A stretch of DNA of 64,000 nt. It comes from Camarhynchus parvulus (Eukaryota > Chordata > Aves > Passeriformes > Thraupidae). Below the pieces are notes generated by a model. That model saw only the letters and a list, made by a program, of their open reading frames with translations. It did not search any database and was not told the DNA's origin. Location of the stretch: NCBI RefSeq assembly GCF_901933205.1, contig NC_044572.1, forward strand, positions 36,205,001 to 36,269,000, given 5' to 3'. The position numbers and the translations under genes are program-made. Positions 51,441 through 63,169 of this stretch are shown in pieces (within the stretch, counting starts at the first letter, position 1; every line of letters begins with the position of its first letter).

Positions 51441-53062
51441 TTTAAAAATGCAGAAATGTACTAGTGTTTAGCAATAAATAAATACAAAACTACTACAGTA
51501 AAAACATATTTTTTGAAAACCAAATTTACTACAGACACAACCTTTCCTTGGGAACATTAAGAAAGTAAAAAATTGATGATTAATATCCATGCAAGTCCTT
51601 ATGTTCAAATCATGAATAAATGGCTGATTCAAGCTGCAGGAATAACTCCACTGATTTTTCTGTTACTATCAGATATACTATGCTTACAGAAATATTCCCA
51701 AATTATAACACGATTATAATTATATAAATCAACTCCTACAGCCTGCATTTTTATACTGTCATCATTGGCTGCAAATAACAGACACTGATACAATAAAATA
51801 ACCTTCCAGGAAAAAGCAGAAAATCCTGCCCCCACAGACAGCAAGTATCCCTTGACAGAGCTTTGTATGTTTTTCTGGCACCTAGATTCTACTAAATTTG
51901 AGCCAATGTGTTCATGGAGATTCCCTAAAGTTCACAGATCTAGAGCTGAAATTCTGCAGATCTCTCTCTGTATTGAAGTCATGTAGGGAAACAAGGTGAC
52001 TGCACTTGAATTTTTCATCTGATTCCTTCCTGACCTACAGAAGCACAATGAAAAAAACAAGTCTGTCTGAACAGGATTTAAAACAAGAAAACAAAGCCCT
52101 TTTAATTTTGATTTTAGTCAGCATGGTGACTTCTCTGATTTTCCTTGAACTAACTATCTGTGTTAAAATACCATCACTTCATATGACAAAGATTTCAGGT
52201 GAAATTCTAAGCTGGGACCCACTAATGGAAAAACAGAAATCAATATTAAAAACTTGAATTGTTCGCCTTGCAAGGATTGGAGCTGTAGGTTGTACTGACC
52301 CTGAATATTCAGAATTCAGCGTTGTATGGGTGCCTGAGGTTAGGAAGAAAGTTGAGAAGATACTGAAAACTTACCGTGTAACTGTAAAGTTACAGCATTC
52401 AATATCTACAAGCAAGTCTTTCAGCACTATGTGTTAAGATGCATTCGTTCACCAGTAAGAGACAAGAAAGAGAATCTCAACAGCTTTAAGCTGCCTACTT
52501 TGCACTTAGTTTATTTTAATATAAATGCAATTTTAAACCTTTGCAGTTCTTTCCCCAAGATGAGCAGAAATAGAACGTGTTAAGCGCTTGAACAATCAGG
52601 AGCTCCCTTCTCCCCATCCTTCAGACAACACACAAGGTAAACTTTGAGCTCAACTTTTCTGAAACTCTTTTTTCTTTTCTGAGATGACAATCTAGAATCT
52701 TGCAAGCAATGCAGATAGAATGGCATTATGTTTTATCACTTCCTCAGTTTGGAAAGACAAGTATTTTCAGGGTAGGCCTGGTTCTTCTGTCTCAGAGAAA
52801 AGGGTGTCCAGACTGCAGCTATATGAGATGATGACTAACAGTGTTATTCTCAGTGAAGTGAGACACAGCTGCCTTCCACTAACCCATCTCAGTTCTTTAT
52901 TTCTTCACCTTTTATCTCACGTTCAGTTTTTCTCTAACAACAGCCTTAATCTTTCCAACATTTTGCTTCTTTCCCTTTTTAAAAATCACTCCAGTGTTCT
53001 TTCTAAATCTTTTCTCCAGTCCTTCAACTACTTTTCTCTGCCTTAATCTATGAATGCAAATG

Positions 53063-53100
53063 TTGCATGCATACAGATCACGTATGATCTGTACATGCAA
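53063..53100. repeat. Imperfect 16-bp hairpin with 4-nt loop
   Basis: The loop CGTA is flanked by a perfect 9-bp stem (TACAGATCA with TGATCTGTA). After a 2-base bulge on the left side a further 7-bp stem follows (TTGCATG with CATGCAA). The total is 16 pairs over 38 bases. It is too small for a standard microRNA precursor. Confidence 0.88.
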
Positions 53101-54022
53101 TCATGATTCAAGTTTGTCTTCTCTGTAATTTCAGACCAGCTGCAACATAATCCTCAAAACCAGAGGACAAGAAAAACAGAGGACTAGTTTTCATACCTTA
53201 GAAACAACTGCTATTCAGAAAGATGAAAGCAAGCAAGCTTTTCAAAGGTACATTTACACTCACAGACACATCACCCCCCATCCTGTTCCTCAGTGGTTTC
53301 ATCAACCATACCTGAATGTACATTATGTCAATAAAATTCTACATATATCATTGATTTTGCCTATTACATGCATGCAATGAAAAAGGAACTTGACAAATGG
53401 GGGAAGGGGTGACTGAGAAAAGTAATTCTCTTTCCAACCTGAGGAAACTTTAGACAAATTTGCCTTTGATAATCGACTGAACACGCTGCACTGCAAGCAT
53501 CAAGGGATGGTGCAGGGATATCTAGCAGGTGCTGCAGTTTATCACAAAACCGTCTAAAATAATTGGAAGTGACAACCAGCACTACCACAAATGATTTATT
53601 AGTCTTTCACTCAGCTTTTCAGCTTCCTCAGGGCCAGAATAAATAATTTACCAACTCTGTATCTTCCAATCATTAATTCTTCCCTGTGCATCCAAACTGC
53701 ATTTAACTCTGCTGGGTTCAGTGGAATTAAAAACACAATATGAAGACTTTCCCCCCCCCAAGTATAGTATTATCTGACTTTATCTAAAAGTAAAATTGTC
53801 AATCAAAATTTGTATTGGTGATAGAAGGGATTACAGCTAGCAACTAAAGTTAAGTTACAAAATATCTGCAGAATAAAATGAAAGCTAAACTGATGAGATA
53901 TCAACAATGAAATGTTCCCAGGGGGTCAGGCATGTTCTCAAGATATAAAATACTGATAGTGTCTGAAGATATTGATGAGCATTGTTTTTCTGATCCATAA
54001 ACTAACATTACTTACAGACAAA

Positions 54023-54049
54023 CATCTTACATGTCCCACATGTAAGATG
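54023..54049. repeat. Perfect 12-bp hairpin with 3-nt loop
   Basis: CATCTTACATGT (54023-54034) and ACATGTAAGATG (54038-54049) are exact reverse complements around CCC. The very short loop is typical of a fold-back made during replication. Confidence 0.93.
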
Positions 54050-57000
54050 GTAAATGCAGGATGAAAACACCGGAAAGGAAACATTTAGAAAATAAATTAA
54101 AAAGGAGATGTGTGCAAAATGAAAGGATCAAACGTGAACATAATGATTCTGTAAAAAAGCAATACTTTCTTAGGAAATACACTAAAGATACAAGAGTTAT
54201 TAATGCCCTTGTGTTCATATCTCAAAAAAAAGGAATTTAAAAAAGAGTACTGTACAAGGCAGAATTAGAAAACAGGAGTATAAAATGGCATAAAACCAAA
54301 GTACATTTTCAAATTTAAAAGAGAATATATAAGGTACCATATTCCTATTAATTATGTAGAGAAAACATAGAGAAAACAAAATCACACCCTAAATCCATTT
54401 TTGATGTAAAATAGTCTTCTCTCATTAAATCAGCATCTATGATTAAAACCAAGATCATTTTTGTACATAATGTATTGCATTGTTAGAGCAGCATCTGTTT
54501 GTTGCACAGCAACACATTTTTCAGCTTTAAGAAACTGTACTGACATAGAAGAAACAACCTAGACTTTGAAGATACAAAAATATTTTTGCTTCCAAAACTA
54601 TTTTGTAGTAAAGGGGTTAATAACATTAATGTGCTAATATTCTGCATTGCAAGAGGAGGCTTCAAGCTGGAAACATACAGAAGAATTTCATGGTACTAAC
54701 AGCTTTCTTTCTGTCCTATGGGACTGAGACAACTCAAACTTTTAAGTGCTTACAAGAAAAGCTCTGTAGAGCTATGAAGGCTAATCAATAGGACTTTCAC
54801 CAAATGATAATACAGTCTGAAATAAAATAAATTGGCCATAACAAAAATGCCTTACCCTTTTTCTCAACATTAATCTCAATACAGAGAAAAGTACAGTCCA
54901 AAATAGCTGACATAAAAATATGCTTTCACACTGCTTTTAACAACACAAAAAATTTTCACAAACACAGGAAATTTACAATAATTTATTTGAAAGCAATTAT
55001 CCTATGTATTTCTCAAATCTCAACTGTCCTTTTTAGTAAGGCTGTAAAGTCTGTACTCCCAATTTTACTCTGTAGTAGGGTATTTCCTTTCTTCCTTTAA
55101 AATGCAAAATCTTCTTCAACCAACCATGCACAAGCTAAAGTCAACCTCCCAAAATTTTCAAGAGAATGACACTGTTATAAGGGCTGAGTAATTTCGTCAT
55201 TCTGACAGGGGATGTTCTAAAACAAACCAAAATATCTTTAAAAATGCAATCCTGTAAATAAAGCATAAATTGGAGAAACTAAATCACAGGCTAGGTATTG
55301 GTATCTATGCTTTCCTCACAAGCTGGGCCAAAAACACCTTCAAAAACCTTAGGTCTCAGTAGACAGAGGGAAAGTACCCTGGGAAGCCTACCAAAGACAA
55401 AAACACACTTGATCCCAGCATCAAATCATTAAGCCAAAAGTCATTTGCCATTGCAGTCAGTTATCTAGATTTATAAGAAGGCATTTACTGTTAACAAATT
55501 TAAAAAAAATAATTACAAAGTAAGCTGCCCGTTCCTTATAGAGTACAGACATGGGTCCTATAAATGAACAGATCTAGGAAGCTGTTTTGTCATCTAACTT
55601 TTGATGACAACTAGTTATGGCATCTTTCTTGAACAAGTTCAAGGACTTTTTGACTTGGAGAAAAATGGATTTGGGCAACAATTCCCTTAATAAAGCCTCC
55701 TGAATGCAAGTACACAATGAAGTTTTATTTCTGTCATAAAAAACCAAACAAACCCAAACCAAAAAAGCCCCACCATAAAAATCTGTGGAGTCTGTTCATA
55801 CTCTTAGACAAAAGTGTTTGGAAGTGACAGCTGGTCACAGAAAATAATAGGCTAATCAGAGGCTGAGGTAATTCTGGCAAGAAAAAAGGATTCAATATTT
55901 GATCTTTTTCTGATTAAAATGCAATTATAGCTATTGATATGATCGTAGACTCTCAAAATGACCTCTCTCACACAAAAATGATTAAGTATTGTTTTAAGTA
56001 GTCTTTCTTCAAAGGTTAAATAAAAAATTGTCCGAGATTAAAAAATGGGGGTGAGAAGGATCAAGCCCAAGGAGGAGAATAAATCAGCCTTAATATACAC
56101 AATTAGAAAGTTTCACTGAAATCTTTGCTGCCTCTAGAAGAACACAAAGTGTACAAGAAATTCTCATACACGGTTTTCAGCATATAAGAAACTAATTGCA
56201 TTTCTTCATGCTCCTATCAGTTCTGGGTCTATCTACAGCCGATAACACCTGTTTTAAAGAAATGTTCCTAACCGACTACTGGGTAAATTCATATTTGTAT
56301 TTATCCCGAAAGAAGTATAATGTTGGCAAATGTCAGTTTTGACAAAACATCCTCACCTAAGGCATAGGTTCAGAGATTTCCTCAGTCACTCTTGGTGTGA
56401 TTTTTCACCTCCATCAATCTAGTTTCCTTTCCTCACTTTTTTTCATCACATTATTTGTACATTCTGACAAAACCTTGAGGAAGAAGAAAGAAACACTCAG
56501 TTTTATCTGTATTTGCCATTCAGTAAATCTGTCATTTCCACTTTATCAAAGGAAGTGAGGCAGAGAGGGGCCACAGACCGTATGTGGTGGTGAGTTAAGG
56601 ATTGAACTTGTCATCTCCTGATTCCCACAGCAACACTTTCTGAAGGTATACAAATCAACAGTGCATCCATCATTACCATTTTGGCAGAAAGCATAGGCTC
56701 AACCTCCAAGATTCTCCAGAGCTACATTTCAACCTGAGCTATCATAAACCATTTTCTGTCCACTTTTACAAAAAACACAGCAATGTACAAGGTATGAAAG
56801 GTAAGCCAAAGTTATGAATCCTGTTGAGTACATTTCTGAATAGGAGCCCTAAACAACACACTTCCAAGACTGAAACACACAAGAGAGAATTTTATTTAGG
56901 AAAATGCTAAGGAGAGCTCTACAATGTCTGTAAAAACCCATGCAAGCTATTAAGTACCTGGTATCTTTTTGACCTAAGTAAAGGTTAAAATCCAGTATCT

Positions 57001-57810
57001 GAACTATCCGTAGATGTTGACCTAACCTCTGAGACATTGAATTAATTGTAAGAAAGGTTTGAAACCTGCAGAAGACTCTGGGGAAAAGAAAACACACACA
57101 CAACCCAAACCCAAAAAGTTCACTTCCAGGGGTTTCATCAAAGAAAGTCAACGACATCAACTTAGAAATACTTGACAAAAAAATTGCAAAAATGGCCCCT
57201 TTCTTTCCCTTCTTTTGAAGGAGGTTACTTTTGTTTTATTTTTAGTTTTAATATTCAAATCACTCAGCTGGTCAGACCAGTTAAACCAGTAATGTGTAAA
57301 AGTCTAATTTTCAAGCCAAAAAAATCGTTATCAAAGCTCAGACATTTGGGTCCATTTTCCTGTAAAGTCTGTTTTTCTTCCCACACATAGTGATCATCCT
57401 CAATGACTGAAATAGATGAAAAAAATTGAGATTAGATAGGAAGTTACACAGGGGAGAATGAGTATTACACAGGGGAGTATGACATTAGCTCAGACTTTAG
57501 CAAAGGAGTCAGCAGGGTTCACTGAAAAAGCTTTAAAATAGATTTGAAGAGGGACATAGCCAGGCTTGACAGACACGAGGCGTGAGAAAGGAAACCTATA
57601 GCAACCACCAAAGCAGCAAAAGGAGGCTTAAGAGAAGATACCATCAGTGAGTACAAGAACCCAAAGCCACAACCACAACACAGGATGAGGGGGTGTCCCT
57701 TTTCACCCCCACTAGGATATTGACATGATCAAATACTTTCTATAAAGTGCTGTAAAGCAATGCAAGCAGTATGGGAAACAAACTGGCAAAATAAGCGACA
57801 GGTGTGCAAC

Positions 57811-57834
57811 TGAGACCAAAGAGCTTTGGTCTCA
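57811..57834. repeat. Perfect 11-bp hairpin with 2-nt loop, within CR1
   Basis: TGAGACCAAAG (57811-57821) and CTTTGGTCTCA (57824-57834) are exact reverse complements around AG. It lies in the CR1 stretch just ahead of the endonuclease piece. Confidence 0.9.
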
Positions 57835-57884
57835 ATGAGATTTTACAGTGATGTGGTAGGAGAGCTCCTGACTGGAATGTCGTC

Positions 57885-58145
57885 ATGATGGACTACATGC
57901 TGTTTAGGAGACACAGACCTCTAACCTGGGTTAGAGAACAACTAGGTAAATCTGACATCTACAAGTCCAATGGTCCTGATGGGATGCATCTAGGAGTGTT
58001 AAGAGAGCTAGAGAACACTACAGCTAGGCTGCTCACGGTCATCTCTGTGATGTGCATTAGAAAAAGAACCACCACCAGAGCAAGGGAGGTGATCCTGCCC
58101 CTCTATTCAGCTCTGGTGAGGACACACCTGGAGGGCTGTGTCTAG
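57885..58145 (+). pseudogene. Fused CR1 ORF2 remnant: endonuclease, reverse transcriptase start and C-terminal pieces in one frame
   Basis: One 86-codon frame joins three non-adjacent parts of CR1 ORF2: residues 3-12 (endonuclease, DYMLFRRHRP), about 18-46 (entry to the reverse transcriptase, ending LLTVI) and about 52-86 (C-terminal REVILPLYSALVRTHLEGCV). Both internal deletions preserved the frame. No catalytic reverse transcriptase residue remains, so it encodes no working enzyme. In-frame joining could be chance (one in nine for two deletions) or could reflect copying of an already deleted master. Confidence 0.75.
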
Positions 58146-58618
58146 TTCTGGACTCCTCTCAGTAAAAAAAAAAAAAAAGACATGGAGCTCCTGGGGCGGC
58201 TCCAGCAGAAGGTGGCAAAGATGATTAAGGGGCTGGAGCATTTCTCTAATAAGGAAAGGATGAAAGAGTTGGGCCTGTTCAGCCTCAAGAAGAGATGACT
58301 GAGAGCAGACGTCATAATTATGCATAAGTATCTGAAGAGAGGATGTCAAGAGGATGGAGCCAGGCTCTGCTCAGGGGTGCTGAGCAATAGGACAGAGAGG
58401 CAATGGGCAGAAACTGATGCACAGGAAGTTCCACTTGAACATGAGGAAGAACTTTACTATGTGAGTGACCAGGCACTGGAACACAGAGGTTGTGAAGTCT
58501 CCCTCACTGGAGATATTCAAGAATCATTTAGATGTGCCATTTGCCCTAGGATGACTCTGCTGGAGCAGCGAGATTGGACCAGATAACCCACTGTTATGAG
58601 CCTGGCTCATTCCGTGAT

Positions 58619-59755
58619 TAAAGAATTATTATTTAGTAGTAGAAGCAGGCCTCGTTCACGTTGTCCACATATTGGGGGATATCCAGCCCATCCATGAAAT
58701 AAGGCAGCTATAAGTATACACCAAAACCAGCATATGCTATGATCTTTTCTGCATTCTGCACAAACAAGCATCACACAAACCACTTCATTTTGCTACTTCA
58801 TACGACAAATAAAAGCCACAGTAATTTTGCAGTGAAAAATCACTCTCTACGTAACGAAATGCCCAGACTTAGGGAGCAACATACTCTCATAATCAGCATA
58901 ACAAAGGCAGCATGAGAGAAAGCAACTCAACTTCTAATCACGTTTTAGCTAACAGGTTGGTAGACACAACCATATGGAACAAGTAACGCCTCTTATCTGA
59001 ATGAATGGAATGCACTTCAGCTGTGTGTTTGCTGTTCTTAAATTATTAAGATTATGGGCGCACTATCTACTTGAGAACAATGTAAGAAAACTAGAACATC
59101 GCAACTTCCAAAGCTCAAATATGTTCAAACATGAGGTCTCTAACATGCTTTAACTGTTCAATTCTAAATACTTCAGAAAGAAAAAAGATATACCATTAAA
59201 ATTCAGTTGTAGTTCTAACAACAATATATTTTAAAAATGTAACTGAAGGTAAAAGGCTAAAAAAGACTAAATATCAGAAAATGAAACCTTGCATCACAGG
59301 GCTTATGACAATTCTACTATGTGACCTCTTCTTCCTCCAGTCTTCCTTCCATGTATTTAATAATCTGTTAGCAGAAGTTTTTGTGGAATTTGCTGTCAAA
59401 AAGAAATAGTGAGGATGATCATGTTTTCACAGAAGCAATGTTAATAATGCATGAGGAAATGCAAAATATTTAGTTGCAATTTTCTGAGCTATTTAGCAAA
59501 ATATTCACTAATCTTTTGCTTCATATACAGTATTTGGGTAAAAAATAAATCCCCAAATCCTTTCTATCTAATCAGATAAATTCCTAATATGAATTAAGCA
59601 ATAATTATTCTTTTAACTTACTCCGTATATTCTCCCTTTTGAAAAGGCACTATTTTTTCTTACCTTTACCAATCAAATCTCTCAGTGGAACAGTTCCTTG
59701 TGTAACACTCCCTACAACTCCCCTCACATTTGCAGGACCTGGTTCTCCTTGTGCA
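58619..59755. other. Unique AT-rich spacer between two CR1 copies
   Basis: No gene, element or RNA is recognisable between the two sense-strand CR1 copies. Composition returns to AT-rich. Confidence 0.6.
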
Positions 59756-59962
59756 GTTTAACCTTGCCAGGTTAAAGGAACAACATAGCATGGATCAAGC
59801 AATCCAGAGGTTTTCTGAAGTGTGTGGACCACAAGTTCATGACACAAATTATTAAGGAGCTATTGAGGGGAAGACTTTCTGTTGGATCCCACACTTACAC
59901 ACAAAGAATAACAGATTAGGGATATAGAAACTGGAGACAACTTTAGCTGCACTTAGCACAAG

Positions 59963-60145
59963 ATGGTGGAATTTTGCACCCTGAGAGGAGGTAAGAAAGA
60001 AAAAAGCAGGATCATAAGCCCAAACTCCAGCAGAGAAGACTCCGACCTGTTCAGGGATATGCTTGGAAGAATCACATGGCAGATGATTATAGAGAGAAGG
60101 GTCCGGGAAAACTTAATTGTCAGGGATGCCCTCCTTCAACCTTAA
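59963..60145 (+). pseudogene. CR1 ORF2 fragment: end of endonuclease and linker
   Basis: This 60-codon frame begins at the methionine of the HKMVEF string and includes SDLFRDMLGRITW, a conserved linker of avian CR1 ORF2 between endonuclease and reverse transcriptase. The histidine-bearing SDH motif that should precede it is destroyed by a TAG at 59954-59956. There is no activity to expect. Confidence 0.75.
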
Positions 60146-60320
60146 GAACAGTACCTGCCAAAAACCACGAAAATGAGCAAATGTGGTAGAAGACCTAAAT
60201 GGCTGAACAAGCGGCAGCTGGCAGAACTCAAATAAAAGAACAAGTCATAAGGAGATGGAAGCAGAGACACACAAACTGGGCTGAAGTCATATGTGAAGGG
60301 GTGTAGAGATCACAGCAGGG

Positions 60321-60375
60321 ATCAGCAAACAAAATGGCACCAGCAAACAGGACATCAGCAAACAAAATGCCACCA
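60321..60375 (+). repeat. 33-bp direct duplication within CR1
   Basis: ATCAGCAAACAAAATGGCAC occurs at 60321 and again, with one change, at 60354. The period is 33 bp. The duplication sits exactly where ORF2 text is interrupted by a deletion, so it may mark the repair of that break. Confidence 0.9.
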
Positions 60376-60414
60376 CTCTATTCTTCTACTGAAGAATAGC
60401 ACAAAGGAGGATCC

Positions 60415-60746
60415 ATGGATTTACAAGCTGGTCAGCCTCACATAAATCAGCAAAAAGAATTACACCATGTGTCACACTACAGGCTGAGAGCCAAGGATCT
60501 GCAGATCTTTGCAGAAAAGAACCCAAGCAATCTAGTGGACACCATGCTGAACATGAGCCAACCATGGGTACTCAGAGCAAAAGAGGTAAAGATTATTATA
60601 AGGTGTTTTACTGGAAAGTCAAGGGAGGCGATTCTTCATCTTTAGACAGCATTGGTGATATCCTTCTGGAGTACTCAATACAGTTTCGGCCTCCCCAGTA
60701 TAAGAAAGACATGGACTTACTGCAGTGCACCCAGCAGAGGGTCTGA
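60415..60746 (+). pseudogene. CR1 ORF2 fragment: reverse transcriptase start joined to thumb and C-terminus
   Basis: The frame 60415-60645 runs from the LVSLT-like entry of the reverse transcriptase directly into KELHHVSHYRLRAK and NMSQ, which in intact CR1 lie after the FADD box. The palm with both catalytic boxes is therefore deleted. A frameshift near 60640 then moves the C-terminal EYSIQFRPPQYKKDMDLL into the overlapping frame 60564-60746. Confidence 0.8.
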
Positions 60747-61174
60747 AAGGTGATTTAGGGTTTGAAGCATATGAAATACAAGCAGATACTGAGAGAGCTG
60801 GATCTATTCAGCCCATAGAGGAGAATGCTCAGGGGCTTTTATCTATTTCTAGACATTTCTGATGGGAAGGAGTGCAGAAAATTGAGCCTAATTCATTTAA
60901 ATAGCAACCAGTCAACAGACAAAAGTGAATGGATACGAATACAAGGAAACTAATTTAAAAATACTAAGAACTTCTTTTGCTTATAAGAAAATCAAAGACT
61001 GGAACAGGTCGTCCAGAATAGTTGTGAAGGTTCCAACTTTGCAGATATTCAAAACCCAACGAGACAACCTCCTTAAGAACCTACTTTAACTGACCCTGCG
61101 TGGAGATAAGAGGTTGCACTTGATGATCTCTAATGGAGTCTTCTGACCTTAAATATCATGTCAATCTGTAATTT

Positions 61175-63147
61175 GATTTATGGGAAAGCATAAAAGGTTT
61201 TGCTCAATTTATTTGTATACAGCACTGGCATTAAAAATATATATACACACACTTTCAAATATTGTCAAGCACATTATTTTTCTGTTGTTTTTTAAGGCTC
61301 TGAAAGCATCATGTGAACAAAACACTGTAGTTGATAGCATGATCTTAATGAAATAATTGCATAAAAATATTTCTTTGACATCAAAATATACATATTTGCA
61401 CGAATTGACACATATCTTGAATCTAACTAGAGCATGAGTTTTGAAAACAGAGGGTTTGAACATTCATTCGTGTTTGTACCAGAACAGCAGAAGAACTGGA
61501 AAGAAATGTTTTATAGGGAAAAATTCAGGTAAATGTTGAAAACCAAAGACTTACAAAATGGAAGAACTAACAGAGGTGCATATGAGAAATTCTGCAAGAT
61601 AAAATTTGAATTCCTGTACACAGGATGTCAACTAAGCCTTATAAATTACGCATGCATTTTTACCTTAAGACAGCTTTGGAACACTGAAGAAACAATGCAT
61701 CACAGGTAACTTAAGAAAAGCCCTATCATATTGAGCCAAACATCTAATTTTTTTTCCAACAATACAGGCTTTTTTTCTGCATTTTTTTTTCTGGTGTCGA
61801 GAAGTTTTAAAAACAATGTTGTACTTTCTGAAGAAGATCAACAACAGTAGAAATGAGTAAATTAAAGTAGTAAACCACATAATTTGCACTCCTGCTGTTG
61901 CAAAATACAGACAGAGAAATTTAAAGAGACAGAAAGAAACTAATACCAGTGCATTTCATTAATCTGGCAGCAGTATTGTTGTCACCATTCCTAAGAACTA
62001 GGTCTGAGTATTGCTTCATGACTGCCTCCTACCCCCTTCAACTGTCTTTTTTTCACTCCTTCCTTGAACTAGTACTAATGTAGTAGTTTGAAAACTAATA
62101 TAGCAAAAGAATGCCTATATGCACAAGCAGCAGACTGCATAAAAGTGGTGAAAACACATAGCTAGGGAAGGAGCTTTGCAAGGCTACTTTCTTCAGTACC
62201 TGAAGTGGTTCTCCCAAAGAGTCATCATTATTATGCTTCAGTTTAGACTGCAGAGTAGTATTTATTGAAACAATAACTAACCAATCTGTCCCAGAACAAA
62301 GGTAGCTGAAAAAGCACTTAATATTGATCTAGAAAGGATAAAATGCTCATGTTATCCATATTATTTGCATTTTCAGCGAAAGGAAAATTTAGTCACTTAG
62401 TCGTAGCCTGAGTACTTTTTTTACTTCATTTGCTCACATAAACTTCACTTTTACTTCACTTTTTATTCACTTGCCCACATAAAGTTGCCAAAGTAATTTT
62501 GACTTTGCAAACTAAAAGCAAGTTGCATGATCCCTCCTAAAACAAATGTGCAAAGAACCAGGAACCTCTGGTTCCTACTTTAAGATTTGAATGCTTTACA
62601 GAAAAAAAAACAAAAAAACAAGAGAACCACCAACCTTTTGGGTTCTTTTACTTTTAAAAAAATTAGTTCTTTTAAAATGTGTTTCATCATTTCCATTAGC
62701 AGCAATTGCAAAAGCTGAGCCGCATCTCCTCCAAAATTGCAAACTTATACTTTATTGGTTTGCATTTAGCTATTTAGCAATATTGCCTTCCTGAGGTCAG
62801 CTTAATCCCATAATTAACAGTTTTATATCATTAATAGCCCTTCCTTCTCATTTAGAGCATTTTGCCACACAATCTTTCCATACTGTTGGTTCACAGAGCA
62901 AAATAGCTACCTTTTTGCTTCTGATTTTTTCTGAGCTCTGCTCTGTCCCAAGCCACCACCAACACATTCACCTTGATTCTCCCAAGTTAAATGACTGTCA
63001 TGAACTCAGTTCAAGATCAGGATTCTTTTTCCTTAAGGACCAGACTGAACCTTCCTTTGGAAAGTAAAACTAATTTACCCTTTTTGTACAGTGCTGACAC
63101 ATATCTTAACGCAAGACAACCAGAACAGTCCTATGGTCAAGATTACC
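61175..63147. other. Unique AT-rich noncoding sequence
   Basis: No gene or named element is recognisable. There is a short TA/CA run at about 61236-61251, an imperfect 43-bp-period repeat of a TTACTTCA...CACATAAA word (about 62420-62490), a 7-bp stem AGGAACC-TCT-GGTTCCT near 62560-62576 and an A-rich run at about 62601-62621. Confidence 0.6.
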
Positions 63148-63169
63148 TGGTGATTTTTAAAAATCACCA
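63148..63169. repeat. 22-bp perfect palindrome
   Basis: TGGTGATTTTT is followed directly by its exact reverse complement AAAAATCACCA, with no spacer. It can form a cruciform or hairpin. Function is unknown. Confidence 0.93.

Larger units (their letters stand above)
51441..57539. other. Unique AT-rich noncoding sequence with two strong hairpins
   Basis: No gene or named repeat is recognisable apart from short items listed separately (53063, 54023). A C-run lies near 53751-53759, an ACAC run near 57095-57104 and a 13-bp word TTACACAGGGGAG occurs twice with a 21-bp period (57444 and 57465). Open frames reach 109 codons (56849-57178, minus) but resemble no known protein. Confidence 0.6.
57540..58618 (+). 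mobile_element. CR1 LINE, sense strand, internally deleted
   Basis: CR1 text is recognisable on the + strand from about 57640 and perhaps from 57540. In order, it shows an endonuclease piece around 57862-57920 (translated DYMLFRRHRP, the region after the ETWW-type motif), then a jump to the start of the reverse transcriptase (KSNGPDGMHLGVLREL, about 57964-58012). A second jump reaches the C-terminal domain (REVILPLYSALVRTHLEGCV, about 58086-58145), followed by the 3' end (GAGCTCCTGGGGCGGCTCCA, TGAAGAGAGGATG, GTCTCCCTCACTGGAGATATTC) to about 58618, where a CCGTGATT-type terminus ends it. The catalytic reverse transcriptase boxes are absent. A 15-A run (58164-58178) replaces a short A-rich word in the family. 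The left boundary is uncertain. Confidence 0.88.
59760..61174 (+). mobile_element. CR1 LINE, sense strand, internally deleted
   Basis: CR1 ORF2 text is recognisable in order on the + strand. The C-terminal part of the endonuclease comes first (AATCCAGAGGTTTTCTGAAGTGTGTGG near 59800-59827, and HKMVEF at 59957-59974, where family members have SDHEMVEF). Then come SDLFRDMLGR (about 60043), WLNKRQLAELK (about 60200) and a linker to about 60330. After a first deletion follows EDPWIYKLVSLT (about 60405-60445); after a second, KELHHVSHYRLRAK and LVDTMLNMSQ (about 60447-60560), RCFTGKSREAILHL, EYSIQFRPPQYKKDMDLL (about 60672-60725) and the 3' end with GATATTCAAAACCCAACGAG and ACTTGATGATCTC, to about 61174. 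Both reverse transcriptase catalytic boxes are missing. Many stops and frameshifts make it a dead, old copy. The left boundary is approximate. Confidence 0.88.

Noticed and set aside
60321..60375. Direct repeats considered as CRISPR-like
   Set aside because: Only two copies exist, inside a LINE, in a vertebrate genome.
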